Positions 19,368 through 29,260 of a stretch of 64,000 nt of DNA are shown piece by piece. The stretch spans positions 2,913,001-2,977,000 of the forward strand of contig CP124755.1 in the NCBI GenBank assembly GCA_029972135.1, in the 5' to 3' direction. How positions within the stretch are numbered: the first letter of the stretch is position 1; each line of letters starts with the position of its first letter. This stretch comes from Candidatus Thiocaldithrix dubininis. Lineage in GTDB: Bacteria; Pseudomonadota; Gammaproteobacteria; Thiotrichales; Thiotrichaceae. The notes below the pieces were generated by a model. That model did no database searches and was not told the DNA's origin. It saw nothing but the letters and a program-made list of their open reading frames with translations. The translations under genes and the position numbers were made by a program.

Positions 19368-19945
19368 AACGCTTAACCATAAAACGTTGGTTTACGGTCA
19401 TACTCAGTTTCTGGCTAACCATCGGTATGGTATCTCCATTATTAGCCGCTGAAGAAATTAAAATCCGGGAATTTTCCTTTACACCACTAGACAATGACCC
19501 CGATGTATTATTAGCTAATCTTAAATTAGATTATGATTTAGGAAATTATTTAAGAGAGGGCTTGTTAAATGGCATGACCTTGGAAAGTGAAATTCACTTT
19601 GATTTAGAATGGCATAGTGATTGGTGGTGGAATACCCGCAAGTCCTTAGCCGTAGTAAAATCTGAATTAAAATATCATGCATTAAGCCAGCATTATCAAC
19701 TTTTACGCCTCGATACCAATGAAAATTGGAATTTTTCGACTTTAACCTCGGCATTAGAACGCATGGGTACATTAAAAGATTATATGTTGCCCACTTTACC
19801 GACGGAGGCACACCATAATAATGCCTCTATTGTTGTGTACAGCCGTTTAGCGCCTAAAGCCTTACAGTTACCTTTAAAAATTCAAAAATTATTTGCCGAG
19901 CGTGACTCACTAGAAAGTGAGGGAGTAGTGTGGAGTATTCCGTAA
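19364..19945 (+). CDS. DUF4390 exported protein
   Basis: 193-aa protein with a signal peptide (WFTVILSFWLTIGMVSPLLAA, cleavage near residue 28) and a single beta-rich DUF4390 domain (REGLLNGMTLESEIHFDLEWHSDWWWN...). Function is unknown. It lies directly upstream of ntrY in many gammaproteobacteria, overlapping it here by 16 bp, so a periplasmic role linked to the NtrY sensor is a reasonable inference. Confidence 0.85.
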   Translation: MKRLTIKRWFTVILSFWLTIGMVSPLLAAEEIKIREFSFTPLDNDPDVLLANLKLDYDLGNYLREGLLNGMTLESEIHFDLEWHSDWWWNTRKSLAVVKSELKYHALSQHYQLLRLDTNENWNFSTLTSALERMGTLKDYMLPTLPTEAHHNNASIVVYSRLAPKALQLPLKIQKLFAERDSLESEGVVWSIP

Positions 19946-22110
19946 GAAGTCGTATCCGACAATGGCTACCTGTTGCTTTAGTCTTTATTCTATTGGTGAT
20001 TTCGCTAAATTTATTAAATTTGGCTACCTATAATACTAAAAAAACTGACTATTTCAGCGAGCGCCAACTTTATTTAAATATCATTATTTTAGTTATTTTA
20101 AGCACGGTTATTATTGTTAATTTGATTCGGGCTTTTTATCAATGGCGCACTCGCCAAGCTGGTTCACGCTTTACGCTTAAGATTATGAGCGGCTTTATTA
20201 TTTTAACCTTATTGCCTGCATTAGTAATTGCCTTTTTCTCAATTAATTTTTTAGGCTCACGGATTGACGGATGGTTTGAACGTTCTGTAGAAGGCGCATT
20301 AGATGATTCTGTTGAATTAAGCCAATTATCTTTAGCGATTAGAACCCGGCAACACTTAACCGAATTAGGGCGATTAAGAAATAGTTTAAACAATAAAAGC
20401 AAACTAGAAATTAGTGAATCATTGGAACGTTTCCGCGAAGAAACCGGCGCACACGAAGTAATGTTGTTGACCGAGGAACAACGTATTTATGCTATGAGTG
20501 TGGCGGATACTGATACCTTAATTCCGTTATTTCCGGCACGGGATTTATTTCGCGCCTTTAGCGGACAGAATGATGCTTATGCGCATTTAGAACCTGTTGG
20601 ACAAGATAGTTTATTTTCACGCGTGGCGTGGTCAGTTAAATACGGTTTAGAAGGCAATACAGGAATTTTGACTGCCCTATTTCCGATATCAGAACGCGAG
20701 CAAGAACTTTCACGTAGTGTGGAATCCGTGCGCAGTGAATATAAAAACTTAAGCTTTCAGCGCAATCAGTTTAAAGATGCATTTCGTATTACCTTATTAA
20801 TGATTATGGTGTTAACCACGCTGTTTTCGATTTGGGCGGCATTCGTATTTTCAAGGCGTCTAACACAGCCTGTGCGTGTCTTGGTAGAGGGTACATTGGC
20901 GGTTGCTTCTGGTAATCTAGATAAAAAAATTCCAGTGTCGCAGCAAGATGATTTTAATTTATTAAGCACCTCGTTTAATAATATGACGCAACGTTTATCC
21001 GAAGCGCAAAAGGAACGGGAGATTGCTAGACAACAATTACAACAAGAACATGATTATTTAAACGTCGTATTAGAACATTTATCGTCTGGGGTTATTACCT
21101 TAGATAATGAAGGCATTATTCGCCGCATGAATACCACAGCCGCAAATATTCTAAAAGTGAATATTAAGGATTGGGTGGGAAATACGTTAGGCAATGCTAT
21201 TGAGCAATATCCACATTTACGGATTTTTCAAGATGCATTTAGTCTTAAATTAGCACAAATTGAACAAAGCCCTGCCAACGAATGGCAAACTGAAATCAGT
21301 ATTGAACAACAACATAAGCGCTTATTATTAGTTTGCCGGGGTGCTATTTTACCGATTGATCATTACGGACAGCGCGGGGTGGTATTAGTGTTTGATGATG
21401 TTTCTGACTTAATTCAAGCCGAACATGATGCCGCATGGGGTGAAGTAGCCAGACGCTTGGCGCATGAAATTAAAAACCCATTAACACCCATTCAATTATC
21501 CGCTGAGCGTTTAGTACGTAAATTGGAAAAAGAATTAAGTGAAGATTCGGCACAGTTTTTAAAACGCATGACCCAAACGATTATTCAGCAGGTAGATAAT
21601 TTGAAAAGTATGGTAAACGCGTTTAGCGATTATGCAAAAACACCCGCAGTAAATTTACAATTAGCCGATTTAAATAATTTAGCGCAAGATACGGCTGAAC
21701 TCTATAGAGCCAATGAAAAACAAGCCGAAATTCAATTACTATTAGCCCCTCATTTGCCCAAATTGCGTTTAGATACAAATCGTATACGGCAGTTACTGAT
21801 TAATTTAATTAAAAATGCCCTAGAAGCCTTAGAGGATAGCAATATTAAGGGGTGTATTACGCTGCAAACGATTGTACATGCAAATTATGTGCAATTGACT
21901 ATTGCAGATAATGGCCCGGGTATTCCAACAGAATTATTACCGCGCCTATTCGAGCCTTATGTCACCAGCAAACATAAAGGCACTGGTTTAGGTTTGGCGA
22001 TTGTTAAAAAGATTGTAGAAGAACATAGCGGAAGCATGAGCGCACACAATAATCCTGAAAAAGGCGCTATGATTAGCATACAGTTTCCATTGCTTGCCGA
22101 TGCCAAATAA
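19930..22110 (+). CDS. ntrY: NtrY-type sensor histidine kinase
   Basis: 726-aa membrane kinase. N-terminal transmembrane helices (about residues 10-100) are followed by a periplasmic loop, a further TM near 285-305, HAMP (RRLTQPVRVLVEGTLAVASG), PAS (LEHLSSGVITLDNEGIIRRMN), HisKA (RRLAHEIKNPLTPIQLSAERL) and HATPase (NLIKNALEAL, ADNGPGIP, GTGLGLAIVKKIVEEH) domains. It is the cognate kinase of the next gene. NtrYX systems sense redox or nitrogen state and envelope conditions in different bacteria. The start is GTG 19930 with GAGGGAG upstream, inside the previous gene. Confidence 0.95.
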   Translation: MEYSVRSRIRQWLPVALVFILLVISLNLLNLATYNTKKTDYFSERQLYLNIIILVILSTVIIVNLIRAFYQWRTRQAGSRFTLKIMSGFIILTLLPALVIAFFSINFLGSRIDGWFERSVEGALDDSVELSQLSLAIRTRQHLTELGRLRNSLNNKSKLEISESLERFREETGAHEVMLLTEEQRIYAMSVADTDTLIPLFPARDLFRAFSGQNDAYAHLEPVGQDSLFSRVAWSVKYGLEGNTGILTALFPISEREQELSRSVESVRSEYKNLSFQRNQFKDAFRITLLMIMVLTTLFSIWAAFVFSRRLTQPVRVLVEGTLAVASGNLDKKIPVSQQDDFNLLSTSFNNMTQRLSEAQKEREIARQQLQQEHDYLNVVLEHLSSGVITLDNEGIIRRMNTTAANILKVNIKDWVGNTLGNAIEQYPHLRIFQDAFSLKLAQIEQSPANEWQTEISIEQQHKRLLLVCRGAILPIDHYGQRGVVLVFDDVSDLIQAEHDAAWGEVARRLAHEIKNPLTPIQLSAERLVRKLEKELSEDSAQFLKRMTQTIIQQVDNLKSMVNAFSDYAKTPAVNLQLADLNNLAQDTAELYRANEKQAEIQLLLAPHLPKLRLDTNRIRQLLINLIKNALEALEDSNIKGCITLQTIVHANYVQLTIADNGPGIPTELLPRLFEPYVTSKHKGTGLGLAIVKKIVEEHSGSMSAHNNPEKGAMISIQFPLLADAK

Positions 22111-22131
22111 AGATACTAAGGAGAGCCTATT

Positions 22132-23508
22132 ATGACAGCGCATTATATTATGGTGGTGGATGATGAACCGGATATTCGTCAGTTGGTCGCTGAAATATTA
22201 GAAGATGAAGGTTACCGCGTGGTAACAGCGGATAATGCGGAGCGGGCGCGGGAATTACATCGCAGCCGTAAACCCGATTTAATTTTATTAGATATTTGGA
22301 TGCCGGGTCAGGATGGCATTTCGCTATTGAAAGAATGGCGTGAAAACGGCAGTTTATGCTGTCCCGTGATTATGATGTCGGGACACGGTACAATTGAAAC
22401 TGCGGTCGAAGCAACCAAACTCGGCGCGTATGATTTCATTGAAAAGCCACTGTCTTTGGCTAAAATGTTGCTAACTATTAGCCATGCCCTGCGAGCCAAT
22501 CAACTAGAACAAGAAAATCGCGGCTTACGTAAACAAATCGTGGGTATTCAATCACCCGTGGGCAATAGCCAGACGATGCAACGGCTACGTGATCAAACCA
22601 AGCGCATTGCTCAACATAACACTACAGTACTGATTTACGGTGAGCCGGGGGTTGGTAAAGAGTCGTTTGCCCGTTATTTACACTCTTTAAGCAATCGTAA
22701 AGAACGCCCCTTTGTGCGAACAGCCTTATCTTCATTCAATGCGCAGCAAATGACGCAAACCTTATTTGGCGCGGAAGAAGACGGCAAAATTCAATACGGT
22801 TTATTAGATGAAGCCAATGGCGGCGTATTATATCTGGCAGAAATCTATGAACTTGAAATGGATACTCAATTACGCTTACTCAATGCCTTAAAAGAAAAGC
22901 GTTTTATGCGTCTAGGCGGGCGGGAGTGGATTGATTTAGACGTTATGTTAATCGTGTCGTCTACTCATGATTTATTAGACGATGTGGCGGGCGAACAATT
23001 TAGCGAAGAGCTGTATTATTTACTCAACGTCGTACCTTTAATGATTCCACCCCTACGCGATCATGCCGAAGATGTACCGGAATTATTAAAACATTACGTG
23101 GATACGCTAACCGCGCAAGACGGCTTACCCTATCGGCATTTTGCCTTATCCGCACAGAACTTCCTGCGTAATCACAGTTGGCCCGGCAATATTCGGGAAT
23201 TACGTAACCTCGTCCAACGCTTATTGATTCTCGGCACGGAAACCGAAATTTCCCTAGATGAGGTAGAGGAAGCGGTAGGCACAACGATTCCCGTGTTTAC
23301 CCAAGAATTAGGTGCAGTGCCAGAAAGCCTGTTTGATTTGCCATTACGCCAAGCCCGTGAACAATTTGAGCACGATTATTTAATTCACCAGCTCAAACAA
23401 GCCGATGGCAACGTTAGCAAATTAGCGGATCGGGTAAAAATGGAGCGCACGCATTTATATCGCAAAATGCGTTCTTTAAATGTCGATCCTAAAAAATTTG
23501 GCCGCTAG
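22132..23508 (+). CDS. ntrX: NtrX-type response regulator with degenerate AAA+ domain
   Basis: 458 aa: receiver (acidic pocket D10/D11, phosphoacceptor D54, K105), AAA+ domain and C-terminal Fis-type HTH. Walker A is intact (GEPGVGKE, 170-177). The sigma-54-binding GAFTGA loop is gone (the region 211-223 reads LFGAEEDGKIQYG). Walker B is LYLAEI, with Ala at 236 where Asp belongs, and the arginine-finger motif FYRLN has become YYLLN (Leu297). It therefore probably cannot hydrolyse ATP or activate sigma-54, and more likely works as a phosphorylation-dependent DNA-binding regulator. It is 21 bp after ntrY and 9 bp before trkA. Confidence 0.93.
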   Translation: MTAHYIMVVDDEPDIRQLVAEILEDEGYRVVTADNAERARELHRSRKPDLILLDIWMPGQDGISLLKEWRENGSLCCPVIMMSGHGTIETAVEATKLGAYDFIEKPLSLAKMLLTISHALRANQLEQENRGLRKQIVGIQSPVGNSQTMQRLRDQTKRIAQHNTTVLIYGEPGVGKESFARYLHSLSNRKERPFVRTALSSFNAQQMTQTLFGAEEDGKIQYGLLDEANGGVLYLAEIYELEMDTQLRLLNALKEKRFMRLGGREWIDLDVMLIVSSTHDLLDDVAGEQFSEELYYLLNVVPLMIPPLRDHAEDVPELLKHYVDTLTAQDGLPYRHFALSAQNFLRNHSWPGNIRELRNLVQRLLILGTETEISLDEVEEAVGTTIPVFTQELGAVPESLFDLPLRQAREQFEHDYLIHQLKQADGNVSKLADRVKMERTHLYRKMRSLNVDPKKFGR

Positions 23509-23517
23509 GCAAGCTGT

Positions 23518-24891
23518 ATGAAAATTTTAATTTTGGGTGCTGGTCAGGTCGGTAAATCGGTCGCGGCTTCGTTAGTCAATGAAGATAATGACGTGACGAT
23601 TATTGATACCAATGCCGAAGCGTTGCGTGCCTTACGGGAAAAGCTGGATGTGCGGGTTGAGGTGGGGCAAGCCTCGTATCCACGCGTCTTAGAACGCGCA
23701 GGGATTGAAGATGCGGATATGCTAATTGCGATTACCAATAGCGATGAAATCAATATGGTTGCTTGCCAAATCGCGCATACGCTGTATCACACACCGACAA
23801 AAATTGCGCGGGTACGTTCATCGCATTATTTAGAGCACCCCGAATTATTCGCACCGCAAGCCGTGCCGATTGATTATCTGATTAGCCCCGAACAATTAGT
23901 GACTGATTATATCTTTCGCTTAATTTCACATCCCGGCGCGTTGCAAGTCTTAAACTTCGCTAACGGTCGGGTACAAATGGTGGCCGTCAAGGCTTTACAA
24001 GAAGGTGCATTAGTCGGGCATAAACTCAGTGCTTTACGCGAACACATGCCCAGTATTCCGGCGCGCGTGGTGGCTATTTTCCGTCAAGGTAAAGCGCTGA
24101 TTCCCAGTAATGATACGGTAGTGGAAGTCGGCGATGAGATGTTCATTATGGCTAGCCCTAAGCACATTCGCGCCTTAATTAGTGAACTGCGTAAACTGGA
24201 TAAGCCTTATAAGCGCATTATGATTGCAGGCGGTGGCAATATTGGCAATCGCCTTGCCCGTCTATTAGAAGATGCGCGTTATCAGCTTAAAATTATTGAA
24301 AAAGACAGCAAACGCGCTGCCAAATTAGCTGAGCGTTTGGATAAAGCAATTGTGTTAGAGGGCGACGCAGCGGATGAGCAACTATTAATTGAGGAAAACA
24401 TTGAAAATACCGATGTTTTTATCGCACTAACGAATGACGATGAAGCTAATATTCTATCATCCATGTTAGCCAAGCGCTTAGGTGCACGCCGTGTTATGAG
24501 TTTAATCAATCGCCCTAGTTATATTGATTTAGTGGAAAGTAGTATTGATTTGGCGATTTCCCCGCAACAGATTACGATTGGCGATTTGTTAGCCCACATT
24601 CGGCGCGGGGATGTGGTAGCTGTACATTCATTACGGCGGGGGGCAGCGGAAGCCTTAGAAATCGTGGTACACGGTGATAACAAAACCTCGCGGGTAGTGG
24701 GACGTACCTTAGCCGATATTAAATTGCCACCCGGCACAACGCTAGGGGCTATTGTACGTGGTGAAGAAACGATTCCCTTAAATGATGCAACACTTATCCA
24801 AGCGAATGACCACGTTATCGTATTTGTTACCGATAAACGTTATGTACCTGCGGTAGAAAAGCTGTTCCAAGTCGGGATTCATTATTTTTAA
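23518..24891 (+). CDS. trkA: Trk potassium uptake protein TrkA
   Basis: 457-aa peripheral membrane, NAD(H)-binding regulatory subunit of the Trk K+ channel. It has two tandem RCK units: Rossmann GAGQVGKSVAASL at the N-terminus and AGGGNIGNRLARLL at about 238, each followed by a TrkA-C domain. Normal full length. trkH starts 7 bp downstream, so both subunits are co-expressed within the ntrYX operon, a common proteobacterial arrangement. Confidence 0.97.
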   Translation: MKILILGAGQVGKSVAASLVNEDNDVTIIDTNAEALRALREKLDVRVEVGQASYPRVLERAGIEDADMLIAITNSDEINMVACQIAHTLYHTPTKIARVRSSHYLEHPELFAPQAVPIDYLISPEQLVTDYIFRLISHPGALQVLNFANGRVQMVAVKALQEGALVGHKLSALREHMPSIPARVVAIFRQGKALIPSNDTVVEVGDEMFIMASPKHIRALISELRKLDKPYKRIMIAGGGNIGNRLARLLEDARYQLKIIEKDSKRAAKLAERLDKAIVLEGDAADEQLLIEENIENTDVFIALTNDDEANILSSMLAKRLGARRVMSLINRPSYIDLVESSIDLAISPQQITIGDLLAHIRRGDVVAVHSLRRGAAEALEIVVHGDNKTSRVVGRTLADIKLPPGTTLGAIVRGEETIPLNDATLIQANDHVIVFVTDKRYVPAVEKLFQVGIHYF

Positions 24892-24898
24892 AGGCTAT

Positions 24899-26353
24899 AT
24901 GCAATTTAAAGTCATCCAACGCATCTTAGGTTTATTAGTCATGGTATTCAGTTTAACCATGATTCCACCGATGATTGTCGGCTTAGGCATGGGTGACCCG
25001 GACTTAACCCCCTTCTATTGGGCGTTCTTAATCGTCTTAGGTAGCGGTTTAGGGCTATGGTTACCTGTGCGTAAAGCCAATGCCAATTTACGTACTCGAG
25101 ATGGTTTTTTAGTAGTTACCTTATTCTGGACAGTACTCAGTACCGCAGCGGCTGTCCCTTTTATGTTTTCTAGTGCCTTAAATGCCAGCTTTACCGATGC
25201 GATGTTTGAAGCAGTGTCTGGCTTTACCACTACAGGCTCAACGGTATTTGGCAATATAGAAGGCTTACCGCGCTCTATCTTATTCTTCCGCCAAGAAATC
25301 CAATGGCTCGGCGGGATGGGTATGATTGTCTTAGCAGTGGCGATTCTGCCCATGTTAGGCGTCGGGGGGATGCAACTGTATAAGGCCGAAACCCCCGGGC
25401 CTGTTAAAGATTCCAAACTGACCCCCCGCATTGCCGAAACCGCCCGCTTATTATGGTACGTGTACTTAGTATTAACGATTATGTGTGCGGTAATGTATTG
25501 GCTAACCGGTATGGATTGGTTTGATGCCATTACGCACAGCTTTAGTACAGTCTCAACAGCGGGCTTTTCCACCCACGATGCCAGTCTGGCGTACTTTGAT
25601 GAGCAGCGCGGCGTGGGTTGGACGGCTATTGTGTTTATGTTCTTAGGCGGCGTAAATGCCAGCTTGCATTTTGCGGTTTGGAAAACCTCAGATATTCGCT
25701 GTTATTGGCGTGATTCCGAATTTCGCACGTATCTACTGATTGTCTTGGGCTCAGCATGGATTGCCACCGCTTATCTGTACGCCAAAAATATTTACCCCAG
25801 TTTACAAGACACCCTGTTTCACGGCTTATTCCAATTCACCTCTAGTATTACGACCACGGGCTTTAGTACCACCAATTACGCCAATTGGCCGACTTTTTTA
25901 CCCGTACTCTTATTCTTTGTAAGCTTTGTCGGTGGCTCAGCAGGTTCAACCGCAGGCGGCATTAAAGTCATTCGGATTTTATTGCTTATTAAACAAGGCA
26001 TGCGTGAAACAACCCGTCTGATTCACCCCAATGGTCGCTTTGTGATTAAAGTGAATGGGGAAGCCTTGCCCGAGAATGTAGTGGAATCTGTTTGGGGCTT
26101 TTTTGCGGCTTATGTTGGGGTGTTTGTATTTTTTATGTTGGCAGTAATGGCGACCGATTTAGATCAAAGAACTGCGTTCTCAGCCGTTGCCTCATCCCTC
26201 AATAACCAAGGCTTAGGCTTAGGTTTGGTAGCAGGTAACTATGCGCCCTTAACCGCCCCGGCTAAATGGTTATTAGCGCTAGCCATGCTGATGGGACGTT
26301 TAGAATTATTTACCATGTTAGTGCTGTTAACCCCTGCGTTTTGGCGACGCTAA
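24899..26353 (+). CDS. trkH: Trk potassium uptake protein TrkH
   Basis: 484-aa integral membrane K+-translocating subunit. It has four P-loop repeats with selectivity-filter-like glycine motifs: SGFTTTGSTVF, STVSTAGFSTHD, SSITTTGFSTTNY and SSLNNQGLGLG. The length matches TrkH/TrkG, and it is the last gene of the def-to-trkH run. The fourth filter segment lacks the TxG pattern of the first three, as is usual in this family. Confidence 0.97.
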   Translation: MQFKVIQRILGLLVMVFSLTMIPPMIVGLGMGDPDLTPFYWAFLIVLGSGLGLWLPVRKANANLRTRDGFLVVTLFWTVLSTAAAVPFMFSSALNASFTDAMFEAVSGFTTTGSTVFGNIEGLPRSILFFRQEIQWLGGMGMIVLAVAILPMLGVGGMQLYKAETPGPVKDSKLTPRIAETARLLWYVYLVLTIMCAVMYWLTGMDWFDAITHSFSTVSTAGFSTHDASLAYFDEQRGVGWTAIVFMFLGGVNASLHFAVWKTSDIRCYWRDSEFRTYLLIVLGSAWIATAYLYAKNIYPSLQDTLFHGLFQFTSSITTTGFSTTNYANWPTFLPVLLFFVSFVGGSAGSTAGGIKVIRILLLIKQGMRETTRLIHPNGRFVIKVNGEALPENVVESVWGFFAAYVGVFVFFMLAVMATDLDQRTAFSAVASSLNNQGLGLGLVAGNYAPLTAPAKWLLALAMLMGRLELFTMLVLLTPAFWRR

Positions 26354-26354
26354 C

Positions 26355-26384
26355 TAAAAAAATAGCGCAAGTCAAACCTGCGCT
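26355..26384 (-). terminator. Terminator for the leftward ATPS-like gene
   Basis: On the minus strand a stem AGCGCA/TGCGCT (9-nt loop) is followed by a T7 run. It lies between the converging trkH and ATP-sulfurylase-like genes, about 50 bp past the stop of the latter. A second weaker hairpin (CCCTA/TAGGG) is at 26393-26409. Confidence 0.55.
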
Positions 26385-26435
26385 TGGATCGCACCCTAAA
26401 TTAACTAGGGAAAAAAGAGAACTAGCAACCTTATG

Positions 26436-27302
26436 CTAAGCCGCTAAATTTAAAGCTGTTTTATTAGTAGACTGCTTGCGCTTGCTTGGAATCACTTCCA
26501 ATCCAATTTCATCGCGATGTTGCAACAACCAACGTTGGGCTTCAGCCGGTACTTGGCTATTTAATACAAAGCTGGTTGCGCCATAATTGCGACTAACTAA
26601 CGCTTGTAATAAAGCGCAACGTTGCGCATCTAAACCCAGCACACAAGGCAATAAGGACAATTTTACTTGGCGGGCTGAACTGCATTTCACTTGTGAACGA
26701 ATCGCCCGTACTTGCTCGTGAAAATCGGCAGACTGCTCATTCGCATTAATTTGCACCAATAAACCGCCACCTACATCTGAACCGCTTAACCATTCGCAAG
26801 CGCGTTGTAAATCGGCTTGATCAATCGCGGGGGCAGCTTGGACGGCAACAATGCTACGCCAGCCGGTTAAATTTTGTTTTAAAGTAGGTACATCGTGGCG
26901 AATGCTATTAAACGCCGGATGTAAAATTTTCTTAATGGGCACAACCTGACCGCTAGCAAACCACGTATCGACACTAATACTAGAGTCGAATTTAGCGGCT
27001 AATTCTATTTCAGCACTGGGTAAACGATATAGACTATCAACCACTACCTCTGCTAATACCCGTTGTTCGTCATCCAATAACATGACACGCTCACTGTGCT
27101 GTACTTGTAGTTTTTCAGCGGCGCTCAACGTGAGTGCTAACGGTAATGGCCATAATTTGCCATTGCTTAAGCGTTGGTTGGTTAAAACGCTGCTTAAGTC
27201 AGCTTGATTTAAATAGCCATTTAAAGGGGCAAATGCGCCATTTAACAGCAACTCTAAATTATTTAATTCGGTATGATTTAATACCTTTTGTACGATGCTC
27301 AT
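26436..27302 (-). CDS. ATP-sulfurylase-like protein without active site
   Basis: 288 aa. The N-terminal half is clearly the PUA-like domain of dissimilatory-type ATP sulfurylase (Sat): ELNNLELLLNGAFAPLNGYL, then SVLTNQRLSNGKLWPLPLAL. The catalytic domain follows, but its key motif, normally QTRNPxHRAHE, reads QAAPAIDQADL (Q155 onward), so the Arg, Asn and both His are gone. The second motif GRDHAG is NSQVPA, after a still recognisable RNYGATSFVL. The C-terminal lid is missing (full Sat is near 400 aa). It cannot be an active sulfurylase; it may be regulatory, a subunit partner, or a decaying paralogue. Monocistronic, leftward. Confidence 0.75.
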   Translation of the reverse strand: MSIVQKVLNHTELNNLELLLNGAFAPLNGYLNQADLSSVLTNQRLSNGKLWPLPLALTLSAAEKLQVQHSERVMLLDDEQRVLAEVVVDSLYRLPSAEIELAAKFDSSISVDTWFASGQVVPIKKILHPAFNSIRHDVPTLKQNLTGWRSIVAVQAAPAIDQADLQRACEWLSGSDVGGGLLVQINANEQSADFHEQVRAIRSQVKCSSARQVKLSLLPCVLGLDAQRCALLQALVSRNYGATSFVLNSQVPAEAQRWLLQHRDEIGLEVIPSKRKQSTNKTALNLAA

Positions 27303-27454
27303 ACAGTATACCCTTCAGACTCTGCGCGATGGGTGCATTATGCCAACACCTTGTAATGCGCAAAAACGATATAATTAGATGTTTATATGCAAAAATGGCA
27401 TAAGCTTAGACCAGTATTTAGAATTAGCCTCAGTAACACGGTAATAATTTAGGC

Positions 27455-29260
27455 ATGGCACTTTTACACTTACGCAATATTCAGCTCGAAAATGGGGATA
27501 ATCGCCTGTTTGATGGCGTTGATTTACAAATTGAAGCGGGCGAACGCCTCTGTTTAGTCGGGCGCAATGGCGCGGGCAAATCAACGCTGATGAAGCTACT
27601 TACCCACGAAGTTCAAGCCGATGATGGCGAATTAGTGCATTCGCCCGATTTAAAAATTGCACGTTTACAGCAAGATGTGCCGCACGGCAGCCAAGCGCGG
27701 GTATTTGATATTGTGGCGGAAGGCCTAACCAGCTTACACCCCGAAGACGCATGGCAAGTGCAATGGAAAGTGGAAACGGTCTTGTCGCGCTTAGCCTTAG
27801 ACGCGGAGACGCCATTTGATAGCTTATCGGGAGGCTGGAAACGCCGCGCCCTACTGGCGCGTGCTTTAGTGTCTGAACCGGATTTATTATTGCTGGACGA
27901 ACCGACCAACCATTTGGATATTCCCGCGATTGAATGGTTGGAAGAATTCTTATTAGGTTTTAAAGGTACATTATTATTTGTTAGCCATGACCGTACCTTT
28001 GTACAAAAATTAGCAACTCGCATTATTGAATTAGATCGCGGCAAACTCAGCAGTTGGCAAGGTACATTCCAACAATATCAAGAACGTAAGCAAGCCGCGT
28101 TAGATGCAGAAGCACAGCAAGCTGCCTTATTTGATAAACGCTTAGCCGATGAAGAAGTGTGGATTCGCCAAGGGGTTAAAGCACGTCGTACCCGTAATGA
28201 AGGGCGCGTTAGACGTTTAGAAGCCATGCGTGAAGAATTCAAGCAACGCCGTAATTTACAAGGCAAAGTTAAAGCCGAAATTGGGCAAGCGGATGCATCC
28301 GGTAAAGTGGTCATTGAAGCGAAACAGTTACATTACGCATGGCAAACACAACAACTGATTCAAGATTTCAGTACCACCATATTACGCGGCGACAAAATCG
28401 GCATTATTGGCGCAAATGGCGTGGGCAAAACCACCTTAATTAAGCTGCTGCTGGGGCAATTAACCCCGAATAACGGTACAGTCACCTTAGGCACACGTTT
28501 ACAGGTCGCTTATTTCGATCAGCATCGGGCGCAGTTCGATAACGAAAAAAATCTGCGGGATAATCTCGCCCCCAATATGGATTTTCTGGAAATCAACGGT
28601 CAGAAAAAGCATGTGATTAGTTATTTACAAGATTTCCTGTTTACACCGTTGCAAATTCAAAAGCCGGTTAAAGTGTTGTCGGGGGGCGAACGCAATCGTT
28701 TATTATTGGCACGTTTATTTGCCCAACCGTCTAATTTATTAGTGCTAGACGAACCCACCAATGATTTAGATGCTGAAACATTGGAATTATTAGAAGAGCT
28801 TTTAATCGATTATCCGGGTACATTGTTGTTAATCTCGCATGATCGGAGTTTTTTAAATTCCGTGGTTACACGTAGTATTGTGTTTGAAAACGACAGTATT
28901 GGCGAATATGCAGGTGGTTATGACGATTGGTTAATTCAACGTCCCGCCCCTGTTACACCTAAGGCAAACCCTAAAGCGGAAAAACCCACGGAAAAACCGC
29001 AAGATCCGGTTAAGCCCACAGCAAAGGCTAAAAAACTAAGCTATAAAGAACAACGCGAATTAGAACAACTACCTACACATTTAGAACGGCTTGAGCAGGC
29101 AATGACGCAGCTACAAGCACTCATGGGGACGGCTGAGTTTTATCAACAAGGCAGCGCTGCTATTACCGCAAAACAAGCCGAATTACAGGCGTTGGAAAGC
29201 GAATTAGAGCAGGCGTTTGCCCGCTGGGAATACTTAGAGCAACTGCAAGCAGGCACTTGA
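27455..29260 (+). CDS. uup: ABC-F family ATPase Uup
   Basis: 601-aa soluble protein with two ABC ATPase domains in tandem and no membrane segments. Walker A motifs are GRNGAGKST and GANGVGKTT, signature motifs are LSGGWKRR and LSGGERNR, and Walker B is LLLLDEPTNHLD / LLVLDEPTNDLD. A charged linker and C-terminal coiled coil (about 530-600) mark the Uup branch, which binds DNA junctions and ribosomes and is implicated in relieving translation problems and suppressing precise transposon excision. Confidence 0.95.
   Translation: MALLHLRNIQLENGDNRLFDGVDLQIEAGERLCLVGRNGAGKSTLMKLLTHEVQADDGELVHSPDLKIARLQQDVPHGSQARVFDIVAEGLTSLHPEDAWQVQWKVETVLSRLALDAETPFDSLSGGWKRRALLARALVSEPDLLLLDEPTNHLDIPAIEWLEEFLLGFKGTLLFVSHDRTFVQKLATRIIELDRGKLSSWQGTFQQYQERKQAALDAEAQQAALFDKRLADEEVWIRQGVKARRTRNEGRVRRLEAMREEFKQRRNLQGKVKAEIGQADASGKVVIEAKQLHYAWQTQQLIQDFSTTILRGDKIGIIGANGVGKTTLIKLLLGQLTPNNGTVTLGTRLQVAYFDQHRAQFDNEKNLRDNLAPNMDFLEINGQKKHVISYLQDFLFTPLQIQKPVKVLSGGERNRLLLARLFAQPSNLLVLDEPTNDLDAETLELLEELLIDYPGTLLLISHDRSFLNSVVTRSIVFENDSIGEYAGGYDDWLIQRPAPVTPKANPKAEKPTEKPQDPVKPTAKAKKLSYKEQRELEQLPTHLERLEQAMTQLQALMGTAEFYQQGSAAITAKQAELQALESELEQAFARWEYLEQLQAGT

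Noticed and set aside
26393..26409. CCCTA/TAGGG hairpin as a second terminator between trkH and the ATPS-like gene
   Set aside because: Short AT-rich stem with no T-tract on the trkH strand; the hairpin at 26364-26384 is better placed for the leftward gene.
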